The notes under the pieces: generated by a model
What the model saw: the letters and a program-made list of their open reading frames with translations, nothing else
What the model was told of the DNA's origin: nothing
Database searches by the model: none
Shown: positions 44,694-53,694 of the stretch, one piece after another
How the letters are laid out: the number at the start of each line of letters is the position of its first letter
How positions within the stretch are numbered: position 1 is the first letter of the stretch
Made by a program: the position numbers and the translations under genes
DNA from: Bacteroidales bacterium
Lineage (GTDB): Bacteria; Bacteroidota; Bacteroidia; Bacteroidales; JAIOZK01
Direction of reading: 5' to 3'
DNA: 64,000 bases
Assembly (NCBI GenBank): GCA_021738625.1
Contig: JAIPBS010000014.1
Coordinates: 1 to 64,000, forward strand

Positions 44694-45305
44694 TCAATTT
44701 TTTGATTGATTTATTTGCTTTAAATATTTTAATCCCTTTTCACTTGCGATGCCGTGCATATGATAGGTGAAAAGCTCATTAACAAAGTGATCGGAAATGA
44801 GCTCGTCCCTGCTGAACACATCATATTCAATCAGGTTCTCACATCTGAAGACGTGCAGCTTTGACAACAGGTCCACATCCAGCTCTTTCCTGTAAAGTCC
44901 TTCTGATATCCCCCTCTTTAAATTCTCTGAAATTGATTTGAACATCCTCTCGCGCTTGCGCCCTTTCACTTCCAGAAAGTACTCCGGGTAATATTTTTTG
45001 AGGTCGAACTCCATCCCGGGTTGGTATTCCTTAAATAATTTGTTGATGTATTTGTTTACTTCGAGCAGCTCATCAATGGCATTCAGGTTTTTGTCAAATA
45101 TGGCGGTGAAGCCTTCATTTTTCATGGCCAGGTCATTCTCGATTACTTTTTTCACCAGTTCATTCTTGTCTTTAACAAACTGGTAAAGTGTTTTCTTGGA
45201 AATGCCCAGATGATTGGCCACATCGTCCATGGTGACGCTGCGTATACCATATTGTTTGTAAAGCTTGCGGGCTCCTTTCAATATTTTTATTTCTTTCTCC
45301 TGCAT
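44694..45305 (-). CDS. TetR-family transcriptional regulator (A)
   Basis: 203 residues. N-terminal helix-turn-helix (about 8-55): ARKLYKQYGIRSVTMDDVANHLGISKKTLYQFVKDKNEL. The C-terminal ligand domain is unlike well-studied members. Its ATG directly abuts the stop codon of the channel gene (45303-45305 next to 45306-45308), so it is read by coupling within the operon rather than from its own promoter. It probably represses the pump operon and is released by a pump substrate. A related TetR gene (46709-47332) heads the same operon. Confidence 0.9.
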   Translation of the reverse strand: MQEKEIKILKGARKLYKQYGIRSVTMDDVANHLGISKKTLYQFVKDKNELVKKVIENDLAMKNEGFTAIFDKNLNAIDELLEVNKYINKLFKEYQPGMEFDLKKYYPEYFLEVKGRKRERMFKSISENLKRGISEGLYRKELDVDLLSKLHVFRCENLIEYDVFSRDELISDHFVNELFTYHMHGIASEKGLKYLKQINQSKN

Positions 45306-46700
45306 TTATTCTTCTCCTTCGGTTGCAAGTAGTTTTTCCAATGTAAGTTTGTTGTCGAGTAAAGTTAGTATGGCATTGATGTATTCGGATTCGGCATTCA
45401 GAAATTGATTGTTCATTTGCAACAGATCAATGCTTGAGCTCATGCCCTCCCTGAATTTTGCTTCCGTTTTTTTGTAGATGGTTTCAGCAAGCTGCAGGTT
45501 GTCAACCTTGTTTTTATAGATCAGGTAAGCATTCCTGAAGTCGTTTCTGGCAGTACTAACCTGTATGGTAAGTCCGCTTTTTAGCTTGTTGCCAATTTCG
45601 TTTATCTTTTTCAATTGTAGTTTTGCCTGTTGCAGTTTTGCTGCACGGTTTCCGCTGCTGAAAATGGGGATGTTCATTTCAAAGCCCCAAACCGTGGTGG
45701 GATACCAGGGTTCATCTTTATCGAAAAAGTTGTAATCGCTTCGCATGGCATTGGTCTGAGCCGAAAAGAAGGCATTGATGCTGGGCAGGTATGCCGCTCT
45801 TGCCCTGCTGACCTGGGCCATGGCAATTTCTTTTTGTTTGATGAGAATGCGAAAATCAATATTTTCGTTGTAATCAAAGGGATCCTGAAGCAGCAGTTCG
45901 TATTCCAGTTGTTTAAGCTGTGAGTCAAGGTCGTCCGTCAGTCGGATGCTGTCCTGCAATTGTAGCCCGAGTGAATGTTTCAGAGAGGAATAAGCAATTT
46001 TTGTTTGATTTTGAAGGCTGAGCAATTGTGCTTCGAGTCTGCCCACAAGGATATCTACCTGGTCGGCTTCGGTTTCTTCAATGAACCCGAGTTTGTATGT
46101 CTCCCTGGTTTGATCTGCCAGCTGGCGCAGGCTTTCCAGATTTTGCTTGAGTATTCTTTGATTTTCTTCGGCTATCAAAACAAAATAATACGATCTGGCT
46201 ACAGCGTCTTCAACATCAAGTTCATTTTTAAGGTATTCTATTCTTGTTTTTTCCAGGAAAGTTCGGGCAGCTTTCACACCAATAATATACTCACCGCTAA
46301 AGATCAGCTGGGAAGCGCTTATACTGGCAGTTGCGTTGTATTTGGTACCGAATTGCGCAGGAAAAAACTGAGTCGGGCCCGGATCCTGCACCGGTGTTAG
46401 TCCGAAATACTGCTTATTGACCTGGAAGATGGTTGGTGTAATGAAATCCGGCAACAGGGTGGTGGGAATGTTGATATAGTTGTTGTTGGATATGCTGCCG
46501 TTGATCTGGGGTAGGCCAATGGCAAGGGTCTCATTCACCCTTTTACGGGCGATGGCCACATCGGTTTTGGCATTCTTGATGTCGTAATTGTTTTCCAGTG
46601 CAAACGATTTTGCTTCCTTTAGTGAAAACTCCTTTACTTCCTGTCCTGCAATTGAACTGCCGATGAACAGACCCAGCAGCAGTGCGATGAAATTTTTCAT
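45306..46700 (-). CDS. TolC-family outer-membrane efflux channel
   Basis: 464 residues. A signal peptide (FIALLLGLFIGSSIAGQ) is followed by two TolC/OEP repeats rich in long helices. The OEP segments include FSLKEAKSFALENNYDIKNA and, in the second half, LTIQVSTARNDFRNAYLIYKNKVDNLQ, and end with the NAILTLLDNKLTLEKLLA family signature. It forms the trimeric outer-membrane duct of the pump. It lies 8 bp after the first TetR gene and directly abuts the second, an unusual regulator-channel-regulator order. Confidence 0.92.
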   Translation of the reverse strand: MKNFIALLLGLFIGSSIAGQEVKEFSLKEAKSFALENNYDIKNAKTDVAIARKRVNETLAIGLPQINGSISNNNYINIPTTLLPDFITPTIFQVNKQYFGLTPVQDPGPTQFFPAQFGTKYNATASISASQLIFSGEYIIGVKAARTFLEKTRIEYLKNELDVEDAVARSYYFVLIAEENQRILKQNLESLRQLADQTRETYKLGFIEETEADQVDILVGRLEAQLLSLQNQTKIAYSSLKHSLGLQLQDSIRLTDDLDSQLKQLEYELLLQDPFDYNENIDFRILIKQKEIAMAQVSRARAAYLPSINAFFSAQTNAMRSDYNFFDKDEPWYPTTVWGFEMNIPIFSSGNRAAKLQQAKLQLKKINEIGNKLKSGLTIQVSTARNDFRNAYLIYKNKVDNLQLAETIYKKTEAKFREGMSSSIDLLQMNNQFLNAESEYINAILTLLDNKLTLEKLLATEGEE

Positions 46701-46708
46701 ACTTTCCG

Positions 46709-47332
46709 CTAAAGTTTTAATTGTTTTTTTTCTGATTCAAATCGTTCCTCAAAATATGCAATGCCTTGCGGTTTTGCTATTCCTCTTATCCAGTTTTCAA
46801 ACATGAAATTGAAAAGGGTTTGAAAAGAAAATTTTTCGCTGGGGAAAAGATCGCTGTTATGCAGATCGATCAGACGGCTGATGTACAGCCGGGCAGCCAG
46901 CTCGATGCTAAGATCCTCGCGGTACATGCCCTGTGCGATCCCTTTTTGCAGATTGATCTTGATCTTTTCAAAAATAAAAGCGGTGCGCTCATCAATATGT
47001 TTCTGATAAAGGTTAGGATAATACTTTTTAAGTTCAAATGTAATAGATGGGGTCACGTTTATAAAATTTCTTGATACTTCTTTGCTGACGGTAAGAAGTA
47101 TATCTATTGCGTTTACGCCTTCGAAATTGTGTTCATCAAAGATTTTTTTAAAGCCCTCCCGTTCAAATTCAAGAATTTTCTCAACCAGATCCGTTTTGTT
47201 TTTAACATACTTGTAAAGTGTACTCTTGGAGATGCCAAGCTTACGGCTAATATCATCCATCGACATGCTGCGAATGCCATAAGTGAATGAAACATCTCGC
47301 GCTTTCTCAAGCAATTTGGTCAGTTTAGTTTC
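46709..47332 (-). CDS. TetR-family transcriptional regulator (B)
   Basis: 207 residues from ATG 47332, chosen over an upstream ATG because the next ten residues upstream do not fit the family. The helix-turn-helix region (about 7-50) reads KARDVSFTYGIRSMSMDDISRKLGISKSTLYKYVKNKTDL, nearly the same pattern as regulator A. The first gene of the five-gene efflux operon, 43 bases after a predicted transcription start. It probably autoregulates the operon. The paralogous relation to A is visible in the DNA-binding and core regions, while the ligand domains have drifted. Confidence 0.9.
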   Translation of the reverse strand, partial: ETKLTKLLEKARDVSFTYGIRSMSMDDISRKLGISKSTLYKYVKNKTDLVEKILEFEREGFKKIFDEHNFEGVNAIDILLTVSKEVSRNFINVTPSITFELKKYYPNLYQKHIDERTAFIFEKIKINLQKGIAQGMYREDLSIELAARLYISRLIDLHNSDLFPSEKFSFQTLFNFMFENWIRGIAKPQGIAYFEERFESEKKQLKL

Positions 47333-47381
47333 CATAAAAAAGCATATTACAATAGCTGACAATTAAATTTCAAATGGGTTG

Positions 47382-47412
47382 CAAAATTACGGGAATAAAC
47401 GAAAGAAACAAA
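47382..47412 (-). promoter_or_regulatory. Promoter of the RND efflux operon
   Basis: On the minus strand, -33 TTTG (47409-47412) and -7 TAATTTTG (47382-47389) are separated by 19 bases, which is the textbook Bacteroidota arrangement. Transcription would start near 47375, about 43 bases before the first TetR ATG. Confidence 0.65.
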
Positions 47413-47476
47413 AAATATCTAAAATGTTTCCAAAAATTTAATGAAAACTTAATAGGGTTTGCAGGGAAACATTCGC

Positions 47477-49045
47477 CTAATCCGATATGATCATTTTTCT
47501 TTTGATCACTTTATCACGCTGTTGCAAGGTGATGAAATAAACCCCGGGGCCGGGATTTTGTTTTTCCACGTTGAAGTGTTCGACATATTTTCCGCGCTCA
47601 AGATATTCCCGATCATAAATGTAAGCGATTTTTCTGCCATGGATATCCGATACGTAAAGTGATATTTCCCCCGGCTCATATAGTTTAAACTTAATAAAGG
47701 TGCTTTCCCGGAAAGGGTTAGGAAAGTTTTGTTCCAGTGAAAACAGTTCAGGTATGTTGTTCTGGATATCAACGATGAGCGGATCGACAATGGCAGTCCA
47801 GATGCCGAGCTGTCCTTCATGCATTCTTGTCCAAACGGGCCTGACCACATCGTTGTGTGCCGACACGTTATTGTAGTCGCCAAAGAAGGCGCTGGTGCCG
47901 GGTAGGAAGGGAGACTCGCTTACTTTGAAATTGATAAAACTTTCTCCGCCATCACGCGATACAGCCATATATACATCCGTATTGTTATCTGTGTAATTGC
48001 GCCTGTCGTACCAAACAAACCACAAATACCCGGTAGCCTGGTCCACGTCCATCCAGGTGAAAAACTGATGTTTGCCCGGTGGGTCGTCATTCACTCTGAC
48101 CGGCCCGGTCCAGCTGTTTCCGCCGTCTGTTGATTTTGCCAGCCACACATCCGTATCATCTATCCCCTTGCGCTGGTCCGACCAGTTTATATAAATGGTA
48201 CCATGATAAGGTCCTTCGCTCAGATCGCATTTGGTGACAGGAAATCCGTTGCACCTGCTGATGCCCGGAATGCTGTAGTCCCATCCGCCGGGCAGGTCGC
48301 TCACAAAAATGTCTTCATCCAGCCAATTCTCTCCCTGGTCCGTCGAGCGGTCGAATACCAGCCCTTCAGGACCTGACCAGGATACGTATATTTCCCCGTT
48401 CGGCCCAACGGCCGGCACTGCGCCTTCAACGGTGTTGTCGCTGTCGATGCAATCACCCGGCACTTCGTTGATACTGATGGCCTCGCTCCAACTGGCGCCC
48501 CCGTCGGTGGATTTTGAAAAGCGAATGTCGCTTTTGTCGCTGGTATCACTGCTGCCGTATTCATCGAATTGCGACCATGTAACATAGATGTTGTTGTTGG
48601 TTCTGTCGACAACCGGCCATTGCTTATCCTGATTTTTGGTTCCGTTCAGGCCCATATAGCTTACCTGATCCCATTCACCTTCTATGGTTTCTGTTTTTTG
48701 TGAGATGATCCTGTCGATCCAGCTGCCCTGCCCTGCGGGTGGGTTGGCTAAGTGAAGGTAATAGTAAGCTCCGGATGTATCTACTGTGATTGTCGGATCG
48801 CCCCAAACACCCCAGGGAGAGGTCAGGCGATCCACATTCCAACTGTAACCGCCATTGGTGGAATAATAGACCCGGTCGAGAACCGCCCCCGCCACCATAT
48901 GATCCGTATTCTTTGGATTGATGATGATAGAAGGTTCGCAGGCTTTGTATCCCGACTGATCATCATCAATCAAAATATTGGTATGCTGGCCTGAAAGATA
49001 AACCGGCGCAAATGCTAAGAGAAATAAGAGAAATATTGATTTCAT
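47477..49045 (-). CDS. BNR/Asp-box beta-propeller protein with T9SS sorting domain
   Basis: 522 residues from ATG 49045, which starts the signal peptide (IFLLFLLAFAPVYLSGQ); an earlier in-frame ATG adds a non-signal extension. A sialidase-type propeller (about 25-430) has Asp boxes STNGGYSW, STDGGASW, STDQGENW, STDGGNSW and SRDGGESF. The T9SS type A sorting domain (about 435-522: LEQNFPNPFRES, SDIHGRKI, KRKMIISD) marks secretion. It is simpler than the 1.1-kb-residue tandem pair at 11-18 kb and lacks GEVED and Ig units. Enzyme activity is not claimed; binding of glycan or matrix is equally possible. Confidence 0.82.
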   Translation of the reverse strand: MKSIFLLFLLAFAPVYLSGQHTNILIDDDQSGYKACEPSIIINPKNTDHMVAGAVLDRVYYSTNGGYSWNVDRLTSPWGVWGDPTITVDTSGAYYYLHLANPPAGQGSWIDRIISQKTETIEGEWDQVSYMGLNGTKNQDKQWPVVDRTNNNIYVTWSQFDEYGSSDTSDKSDIRFSKSTDGGASWSEAISINEVPGDCIDSDNTVEGAVPAVGPNGEIYVSWSGPEGLVFDRSTDQGENWLDEDIFVSDLPGGWDYSIPGISRCNGFPVTKCDLSEGPYHGTIYINWSDQRKGIDDTDVWLAKSTDGGNSWTGPVRVNDDPPGKHQFFTWMDVDQATGYLWFVWYDRRNYTDNNTDVYMAVSRDGGESFINFKVSESPFLPGTSAFFGDYNNVSAHNDVVRPVWTRMHEGQLGIWTAIVDPLIVDIQNNIPELFSLEQNFPNPFRESTFIKFKLYEPGEISLYVSDIHGRKIAYIYDREYLERGKYVEHFNVEKQNPGPGVYFITLQQRDKVIKRKMIISD

Positions 49046-49160
49046 GATGGCCTGAAATTTTTTGTAAAGGTAGTGCAAATTTCATATGGAGCATTTGTGA
49101 ATAGAAATGAACCTTTTCTATTTTTATTAATTTAGGGCCTTCAAATAAGCGCAATATTGT

Positions 49161-50372
49161 ATGATGAAAAAATTTCCGTTGCACTGGCAGATTATTACCG
49201 CACTCGTATTGGGGATTCTTTTCGGAACCTTTCTGCCAAATCAGGTTGGTTATGTAAGCTGGATGGGAGAGATTTTTATCCGTGCCCTGAAGATGATCAT
49301 CATTCCCCTTATTTTGAGTTCGATTGTATCGGGTGTTACCAATATTGGAAATGCAGAGAACCTGGGACGGCTTGGGCTGAAAACCATCTTATACTATGTG
49401 ATGACAAGCACCATAGCCATTATCACCGGACTGCTTTTTGTGAATCTTTTACAACCCGGGGTAGGCGCCGACCTTGGATTATCCAGGGATGTTGAGGAAC
49501 TTGGAGTTCTTGAAAGGTCGTTCGGGCAAATGCTGATCAACATTATCCCGACAAATATTTTCAGGGCTTTTGTTGAAAATGAGATGCTTTCAGTGATTTT
49601 TTTCGCCATTCTATTCGGTTTCTTTATAACCAAAACCAGCAGAAATGCCCGGCACACGATGACCAATTTTTTCGATGCACTCTTTGAGGTAATGATGAAA
49701 GTTACTTTCTTCATCATTCGGTTCGCTCCTTTTGGTGTTTTCGGGATTGTTGCTTTGCAGGTTAGTGCCACTGATCTGGTGGAATTGGCCCAGAGCATGG
49801 GCAAATATATGCTTGCCGTATTGCTGGCTTTGGCGGTACATGCCGGGATCACGCTTCCCCTTATCACCCGTTTTATAGGCAAAGCTAGTCCGTTAAAGCA
49901 TTTTAAAAATGTAACCACTCCACTGCTAACTGCCTGGTCAACCTCTTCTTCAAGTGCAACGCTTCCGCTTACCATACAGGCTGTTGAGGAAAACGATGGC
50001 GTGTCAAATAAGATTTCCAGTTTTACACTTCCATTGGGAGCCACCATTAATATGGACGGAACCGCACTCTATGAATGTGTGGCCGCCATGTTTATAGCCC
50101 AGGCTTATGGTGTGGATCTGAGTTTTGGGCAGCAGATCATAGTGGTTGTAACTGCTCTACTGGCTTCAATCGGAGCTGCCGGCATACCTATGGCCGGTAT
50201 GGTAATGATCTCCGTGATTCTCTCGGCCGTCGGCCTTCCACTTGAGGGCGTCGGGTTGATCCTTTCGGTGGATCGTATCCTGGATATGTTCCGCACGGCT
50301 ACCAACGTCTGGAGCGATAGCTGCGGTGCCGTGGTGATCGCCAAATCGGAAGGAGAGGAATTGAATGTATGA
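49161..50372 (+). CDS. Dicarboxylate/amino-acid:cation symporter (DAACS/GltP family)
   Basis: 403 residues, eight transmembrane helices plus two hairpins. Imports glutamate, aspartate or C4-dicarboxylates with Na+ or H+ across the inner membrane. Diagnostic motifs are WSTSSSSATLPLT (hairpin 1), LPLGATINMDGTALYE (Na+ site NMDGT), GIPMAGMVMISVIL (hairpin 2) and DRILDMFRTATNVWSDSCGAVV (helix 8). Motif content cannot separate Glu/Asp from succinate/fumarate specificity. Divergent from the BNR gene; pfk follows after its own -7 box. It suits uptake of peptidase products. Confidence 0.93.
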   Translation: MMKKFPLHWQIITALVLGILFGTFLPNQVGYVSWMGEIFIRALKMIIIPLILSSIVSGVTNIGNAENLGRLGLKTILYYVMTSTIAIITGLLFVNLLQPGVGADLGLSRDVEELGVLERSFGQMLINIIPTNIFRAFVENEMLSVIFFAILFGFFITKTSRNARHTMTNFFDALFEVMMKVTFFIIRFAPFGVFGIVALQVSATDLVELAQSMGKYMLAVLLALAVHAGITLPLITRFIGKASPLKHFKNVTTPLLTAWSTSSSSATLPLTIQAVEENDGVSNKISSFTLPLGATINMDGTALYECVAAMFIAQAYGVDLSFGQQIIVVVTALLASIGAAGIPMAGMVMISVILSAVGLPLEGVGLILSVDRILDMFRTATNVWSDSCGAVVIAKSEGEELNV

Positions 50373-50439
50373 GCTGTCGTTTTCGTGTACTTGTTGATAA
50401 TTCTTGAAAACAAATAGTCATTCAGGCATTGTAATGCCT

Positions 50440-50447
50440 TAGTTTTG
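50440..50447 (+). promoter_or_regulatory. Probable -7 box of the phosphofructokinase gene
   Basis: TAGTTTTG fits TAnnTTTG, predicting a leader of about 15 bases to ATG 50469. A small hairpin (AGGCAT-TGTA-ATGCCT, 50424-50439) lies immediately before it and may end the symporter transcript. Confidence 0.4.
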
Positions 50448-50468
50448 TTTCATCATTTTCACAAACCT

Positions 50469-51509
50469 ATGGCTTCAAAAACCAAGGGCATGCGTATCGG
50501 GATTCTGACAGCGGGCGGAGATTGCCCGGGGCTGAACGCAGCCATCAGAGGTGTGGGCAAAACCGCGATTGTTGAATACGGCATGGAGATCATTGGTATC
50601 TCCAGTGGTTTCCTGGGTTTGATCAACAAGGAATACCGGTTGCTGAAGGAAGAAGACCTGTCGGGCATTCTTACCCTGGGCGGTACTATCATCGGTACTT
50701 CACGTGAAAAGCCATTTAAGAAATCCAACGGCATCAATCAGATCGATAAACCAAAGCTGATCAAAAAACATTACCAGGAGCTGGGCCTCGATTGCCTGGT
50801 ATGCATTGGTGGAAACGGAACCCAGAAAACAGCAAACAAGTTGGCGGAAGAAGGCCTGAATGTGATCGGCATCCCCAAGACCATCGATAACGACGTTTGG
50901 GGTACGGATGTGACGTTCGGCTTCGATTCGGCCATGTGGATCGCCACCGACGCCATCGACCGGCTGCACAGCACAGCCAACTCCCATAAGCGCGTGATGG
51001 TGATCGAGCTGATGGGGCATCATGCCGGATGGCTTGCTTTGTATTCCGGCGTGGCCGGCGGAGGTGATGTGATCCTGATCCCGGAGATCAAATATGATCT
51101 GGATGTTATTGGTGAATATCTTACCGAACGAGCCAATAAAAAAAAGCCATATTCAATTGTTGTGGTTGCCGAGGGGATTCAAAATCCAAAAGGCGGATCG
51201 GCTGCCAGGTATATTTGCAAAAAACTGAACAAGCTAATTGAACAGGAGACACGGGAAACCATACTGGGTTATATCCAGCGCGGCGGCTCGCCTTCTCCCA
51301 TGGATCGCATCCTGGCCACTCGTTTTGGAGCTTCAGCCGTGAAACTCATTGCGGAGCGAAAATTCGGTCGGATGGTGATCAAAAATGGAGAAAATATTTC
51401 ATCCCTGCCTTTGCATGAAGTTGCAGGAAAGCTCAGGAAAGTCCCGGTTGATTATGCTCTGGTCAAAAAAGCCAGGAGCATGGATATTTGTTTTGGCGAT
51501 AGGGTATAA
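50469..51509 (+). CDS. pfkA: 6-phosphofructokinase, donor-type residues mixed
   Basis: 346 residues from ATG 50469. Phosphorylates fructose-6-phosphate to fructose-1,6-bisphosphate in glycolysis. Motifs: GILTAGGDCPGLNAAIR, VCIGGNGTQK, GIPKTIDNDVWGTDVTFGFD (catalytic Asp140), ELMGHHAGWLA and GYIQRGGSPSPMDR. Gly117 (E. coli Gly104 position) is typical of ATP enzymes, whereas Lys137 (E. coli 124 position) is typical of PPi enzymes. The usual magnesium-site Asp (E. coli 103) is Asn116. Trypanosomatid ATP enzymes combine Gly104 and Lys124, so ATP use is favoured but unproved. Convergent with the next gene across a terminator. Confidence 0.88.
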   Translation: MASKTKGMRIGILTAGGDCPGLNAAIRGVGKTAIVEYGMEIIGISSGFLGLINKEYRLLKEEDLSGILTLGGTIIGTSREKPFKKSNGINQIDKPKLIKKHYQELGLDCLVCIGGNGTQKTANKLAEEGLNVIGIPKTIDNDVWGTDVTFGFDSAMWIATDAIDRLHSTANSHKRVMVIELMGHHAGWLALYSGVAGGGDVILIPEIKYDLDVIGEYLTERANKKKPYSIVVVAEGIQNPKGGSAARYICKKLNKLIEQETRETILGYIQRGGSPSPMDRILATRFGASAVKLIAERKFGRMVIKNGENISSLPLHEVAGKLRKVPVDYALVKKARSMDICFGDRV

Positions 51510-51544
51510 AAAAATCCTTACCAATTTAAATGATAAGGATTTTT
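51510..51544. terminator. Bidirectional rho-independent terminator
   Basis: Eleven-base arms AAAAATCCTTA (51510-51520) and TAAGGATTTTT (51534-51544) lie between the convergent ends of pfk and the coiled-coil protein gene. Confidence 0.8.
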
Positions 51545-51565
51545 GTTCGGGTTTCTTTAAGAAAT

Positions 51566-52096
51566 TTATTTCTTGGAATATTGTTCTTTAAGCTTGTTGC
51601 CGGCCATCCATTCAGGGAGTGCATAAGCAAATCCGCGTCCTTTAAACCTGACTTTGACCAGGTCGCCCCGACGGTTGGCCAGTTTAACCAGACATTGATT
51701 CAGTTTTGCTTTTGCCTTTTCTTCACTTTGATACATATTCTTCTTTTTCAGATCTTCCCGGATATCTTCGAGGATTTCCTGGTTGATAAGAACTTCTTCG
51801 CGTTCTTTTAAGTTGTTAATGATCAATTTATCCCATTCGGAAAGAGGGAAGTTTCTCTTTAGTTTTCTGGGTCTTTCATAAGCATCGGCTGGTCCTTCCT
51901 CTTCCATTTCGCCCGCTTTGGACTCATAATCAATCAGTTGTTCTTCGCTAACACCTTTGCTTTTCAGGATGCTCTCAAATACCCGGATTTTGTTGGAAAG
52001 GTCTTCCTGTTGAAATTCCATTCTCCTTAGCTGAGATCTGTATTCTGAAAGCAATTGCAGAATATCCTGCTCTTTTAAATTGTTTAGGGTTTCCAT
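51566..52096 (-). CDS. Uncharacterised coiled-coil protein, possible DNA-binding C-terminus
   Basis: 176 residues, not recognised by family. No signal peptide or membrane helix. Residues about 5-55 form a coiled coil (LSEYRSQLRRMEFQQEDLSNKI); an acidic linker follows (about 60-80); the C-terminus (about 85-176) is basic and mixed alpha/beta (LSEWDKLIINNLKEREEVLI ... VRFKGRGFAYALPEWM), compatible with a winged-helix shape. A TTGTGCACAA palindrome overlaps its own predicted promoter, which would suit autoregulation. All functional statements here are inference. Confidence 0.6.
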   Translation of the reverse strand: METLNNLKEQDILQLLSEYRSQLRRMEFQQEDLSNKIRVFESILKSKGVSEEQLIDYESKAGEMEEEGPADAYERPRKLKRNFPLSEWDKLIINNLKEREEVLINQEILEDIREDLKKKNMYQSEEKAKAKLNQCLVKLANRRGDLVKVRFKGRGFAYALPEWMAGNKLKEQYSKK

Positions 52097-52200
52097 AATT
52101 TAGAAATTAGTTAATTAATCTATTGTCAGTGATTCTCTTTTTAAAAACGAATACAAATTACTAAAAAAATCTTCTCTTAACAAGTTTTTTTAAAGAAAAT

Positions 52201-52229
52201 TTGTGCACAAATATAATACTATTGCACAA
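52201..52229 (-). promoter_or_regulatory. Palindromic operator-like site over a -7 box
   Basis: TTGTGCACAA (52201-52210) is a perfect 10-base palindrome. It overlaps a minus-strand TATATTTG (52208-52215, fits TAnnTTTG), and TTGCACAA recurs at 52222-52229. Repeated half-sites across a promoter are typical of a repressor site. It serves the coiled-coil protein gene, whose ATG is about 105 bases downstream. Confidence 0.4.
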
Positions 52230-52272
52230 AATAATAGAATATTTGGATGATAAATCTCAAACGAATACTTTT

Positions 52273-53694
52273 TCAATCATGCCTCAGCGCTTTGATGGGG
52301 TCAGTTCTGGCCGCTCTGGCCGCGGGATACAGGCCGGCAAGTAAGCTGATGAGCAAAGAGAAAATAATGGCGCCCACGATCAGCCACATCGGAAAATAAA
52401 ACAGATCAACCACTGGTTGATCATCACCCAGAATGAAACGATTCATAACAAAATTTGCAATCTTTGTAAAAATCCAGCCCAGGATGAGGCCAAAAATTGC
52501 ACCGATCAGACCGATCGCACCGGCTTCCACAAAAAATATCATTCGGATGTTGGCTTCGCTGCCTCCGATTGATTTCATGATCCCGATCTCACGTCTTCGT
52601 TCAATGATGGACATGATCATGGTATTGATAATGCCCAGGGCGGCGATCAGCAATGCAACCGTTCCTAAAGCCCCGAGTATGGAATCCATGATGAGAAATC
52701 CTCTTTTGATCTCACTGATTTGATCGGAAATGGAAAACACATTCAGTCCCATGTCCTCGACCTTTTTCCTGATCTTTTCAACCTCTCTGATGTCGTCCAC
52801 CCGCACATAAATGGATGAATATTTTCCTTCTTGTTTGCCTTTTCCCAGCAGATCCCAGACACTGCTGAAGTTAAGGCGTGGTATGCTTTCGGCCGTTTGG
52901 GGAGGAAGCAGGCAACCACCCTTGTAACTTCCGGGTGAAAAAGGTCCTGGCTTTTTCAGAATCCCAATTACGGGCAATGGGATGACTTTTTCTTTGAACG
53001 CCTGCTTGGTGTCTCCCATCAATTGCATGGGATTGCTCATAACCCCCGAAACATCAAGTGAAGCTGAAACAATTTCAATTTCCATTCCCAAGACTTCTTC
53101 CGGGCCGACAATTCGCTTGCCTTCAACTGAGTCTTGCTTGCTAAGGCTGATCTTGCCTGAACCGTCATCCACAACCAGTCCAAGCTCATTTAGATAATTC
53201 CAGCTCACCACCATTCCCCGAACGGAATCATGCTGGTAAAAACGACCTGCCAGTAAGTCGTTATATGGTTTGAATTGTTGCACTGCCGAGGGCAAAACCT
53301 GTATGCGGGCTTCAGTTTCCATGCCGTCTTTTCTTAAATGGACCGGGATGATGATCTCTGGATAAGCAATGGCCACATGATCGAGTTCCCTGAGAAGATT
53401 CAAAATGCTGTCGTTCAAGGGTTGTTTGGGACGGTCTAGCAGGTTACGCACATTCTCCACACTCGGGTTTTCGATGTCGCTCAGGCTGATCTTTGTGGGG
53501 GTGATATACATGCTTGTGAACAGATCGTTCGACTCGAAGGCATCGGTAATGTTTTTCTGAATGCCAGATCCGAAAGAGATCATAGAAGAAAGGGCGCCAA
53601 TGCCGATCACCACGCCCAGAATGGTGAGTATGGAACGCAGCTTTGTTTGCCAGAGGTTTTCAAAACCCAGTTTGATGAGGTCTCCCACTTTCAT
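52273..53694 (-). CDS. ABC transporter permease (MacB/FtsX type)
   Basis: 473 residues. An N-terminal transmembrane helix (about 20-42, LRSILTILGVVIGIGALSSM), a periplasmic MacB-PCD domain (about 43-335) and three C-terminal helices (about 345-368, 395-415 and 433-460, the FtsX domain) match MacB/LolCDE-type permeases. Such pairs move lipoproteins, peptides or signals by mechanotransmission rather than by a pore. The ATG overlaps the ATPase stop by 4 bases, so translation is coupled. Substrate unknown; no adaptor gene adjoins. Confidence 0.92.
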   Translation of the reverse strand: MKVGDLIKLGFENLWQTKLRSILTILGVVIGIGALSSMISFGSGIQKNITDAFESNDLFTSMYITPTKISLSDIENPSVENVRNLLDRPKQPLNDSILNLLRELDHVAIAYPEIIIPVHLRKDGMETEARIQVLPSAVQQFKPYNDLLAGRFYQHDSVRGMVVSWNYLNELGLVVDDGSGKISLSKQDSVEGKRIVGPEEVLGMEIEIVSASLDVSGVMSNPMQLMGDTKQAFKEKVIPLPVIGILKKPGPFSPGSYKGGCLLPPQTAESIPRLNFSSVWDLLGKGKQEGKYSSIYVRVDDIREVEKIRKKVEDMGLNVFSISDQISEIKRGFLIMDSILGALGTVALLIAALGIINTMIMSIIERRREIGIMKSIGGSEANIRMIFFVEAGAIGLIGAIFGLILGWIFTKIANFVMNRFILGDDQPVVDLFYFPMWLIVGAIIFSLLISLLAGLYPAARAARTDPIKALRHD

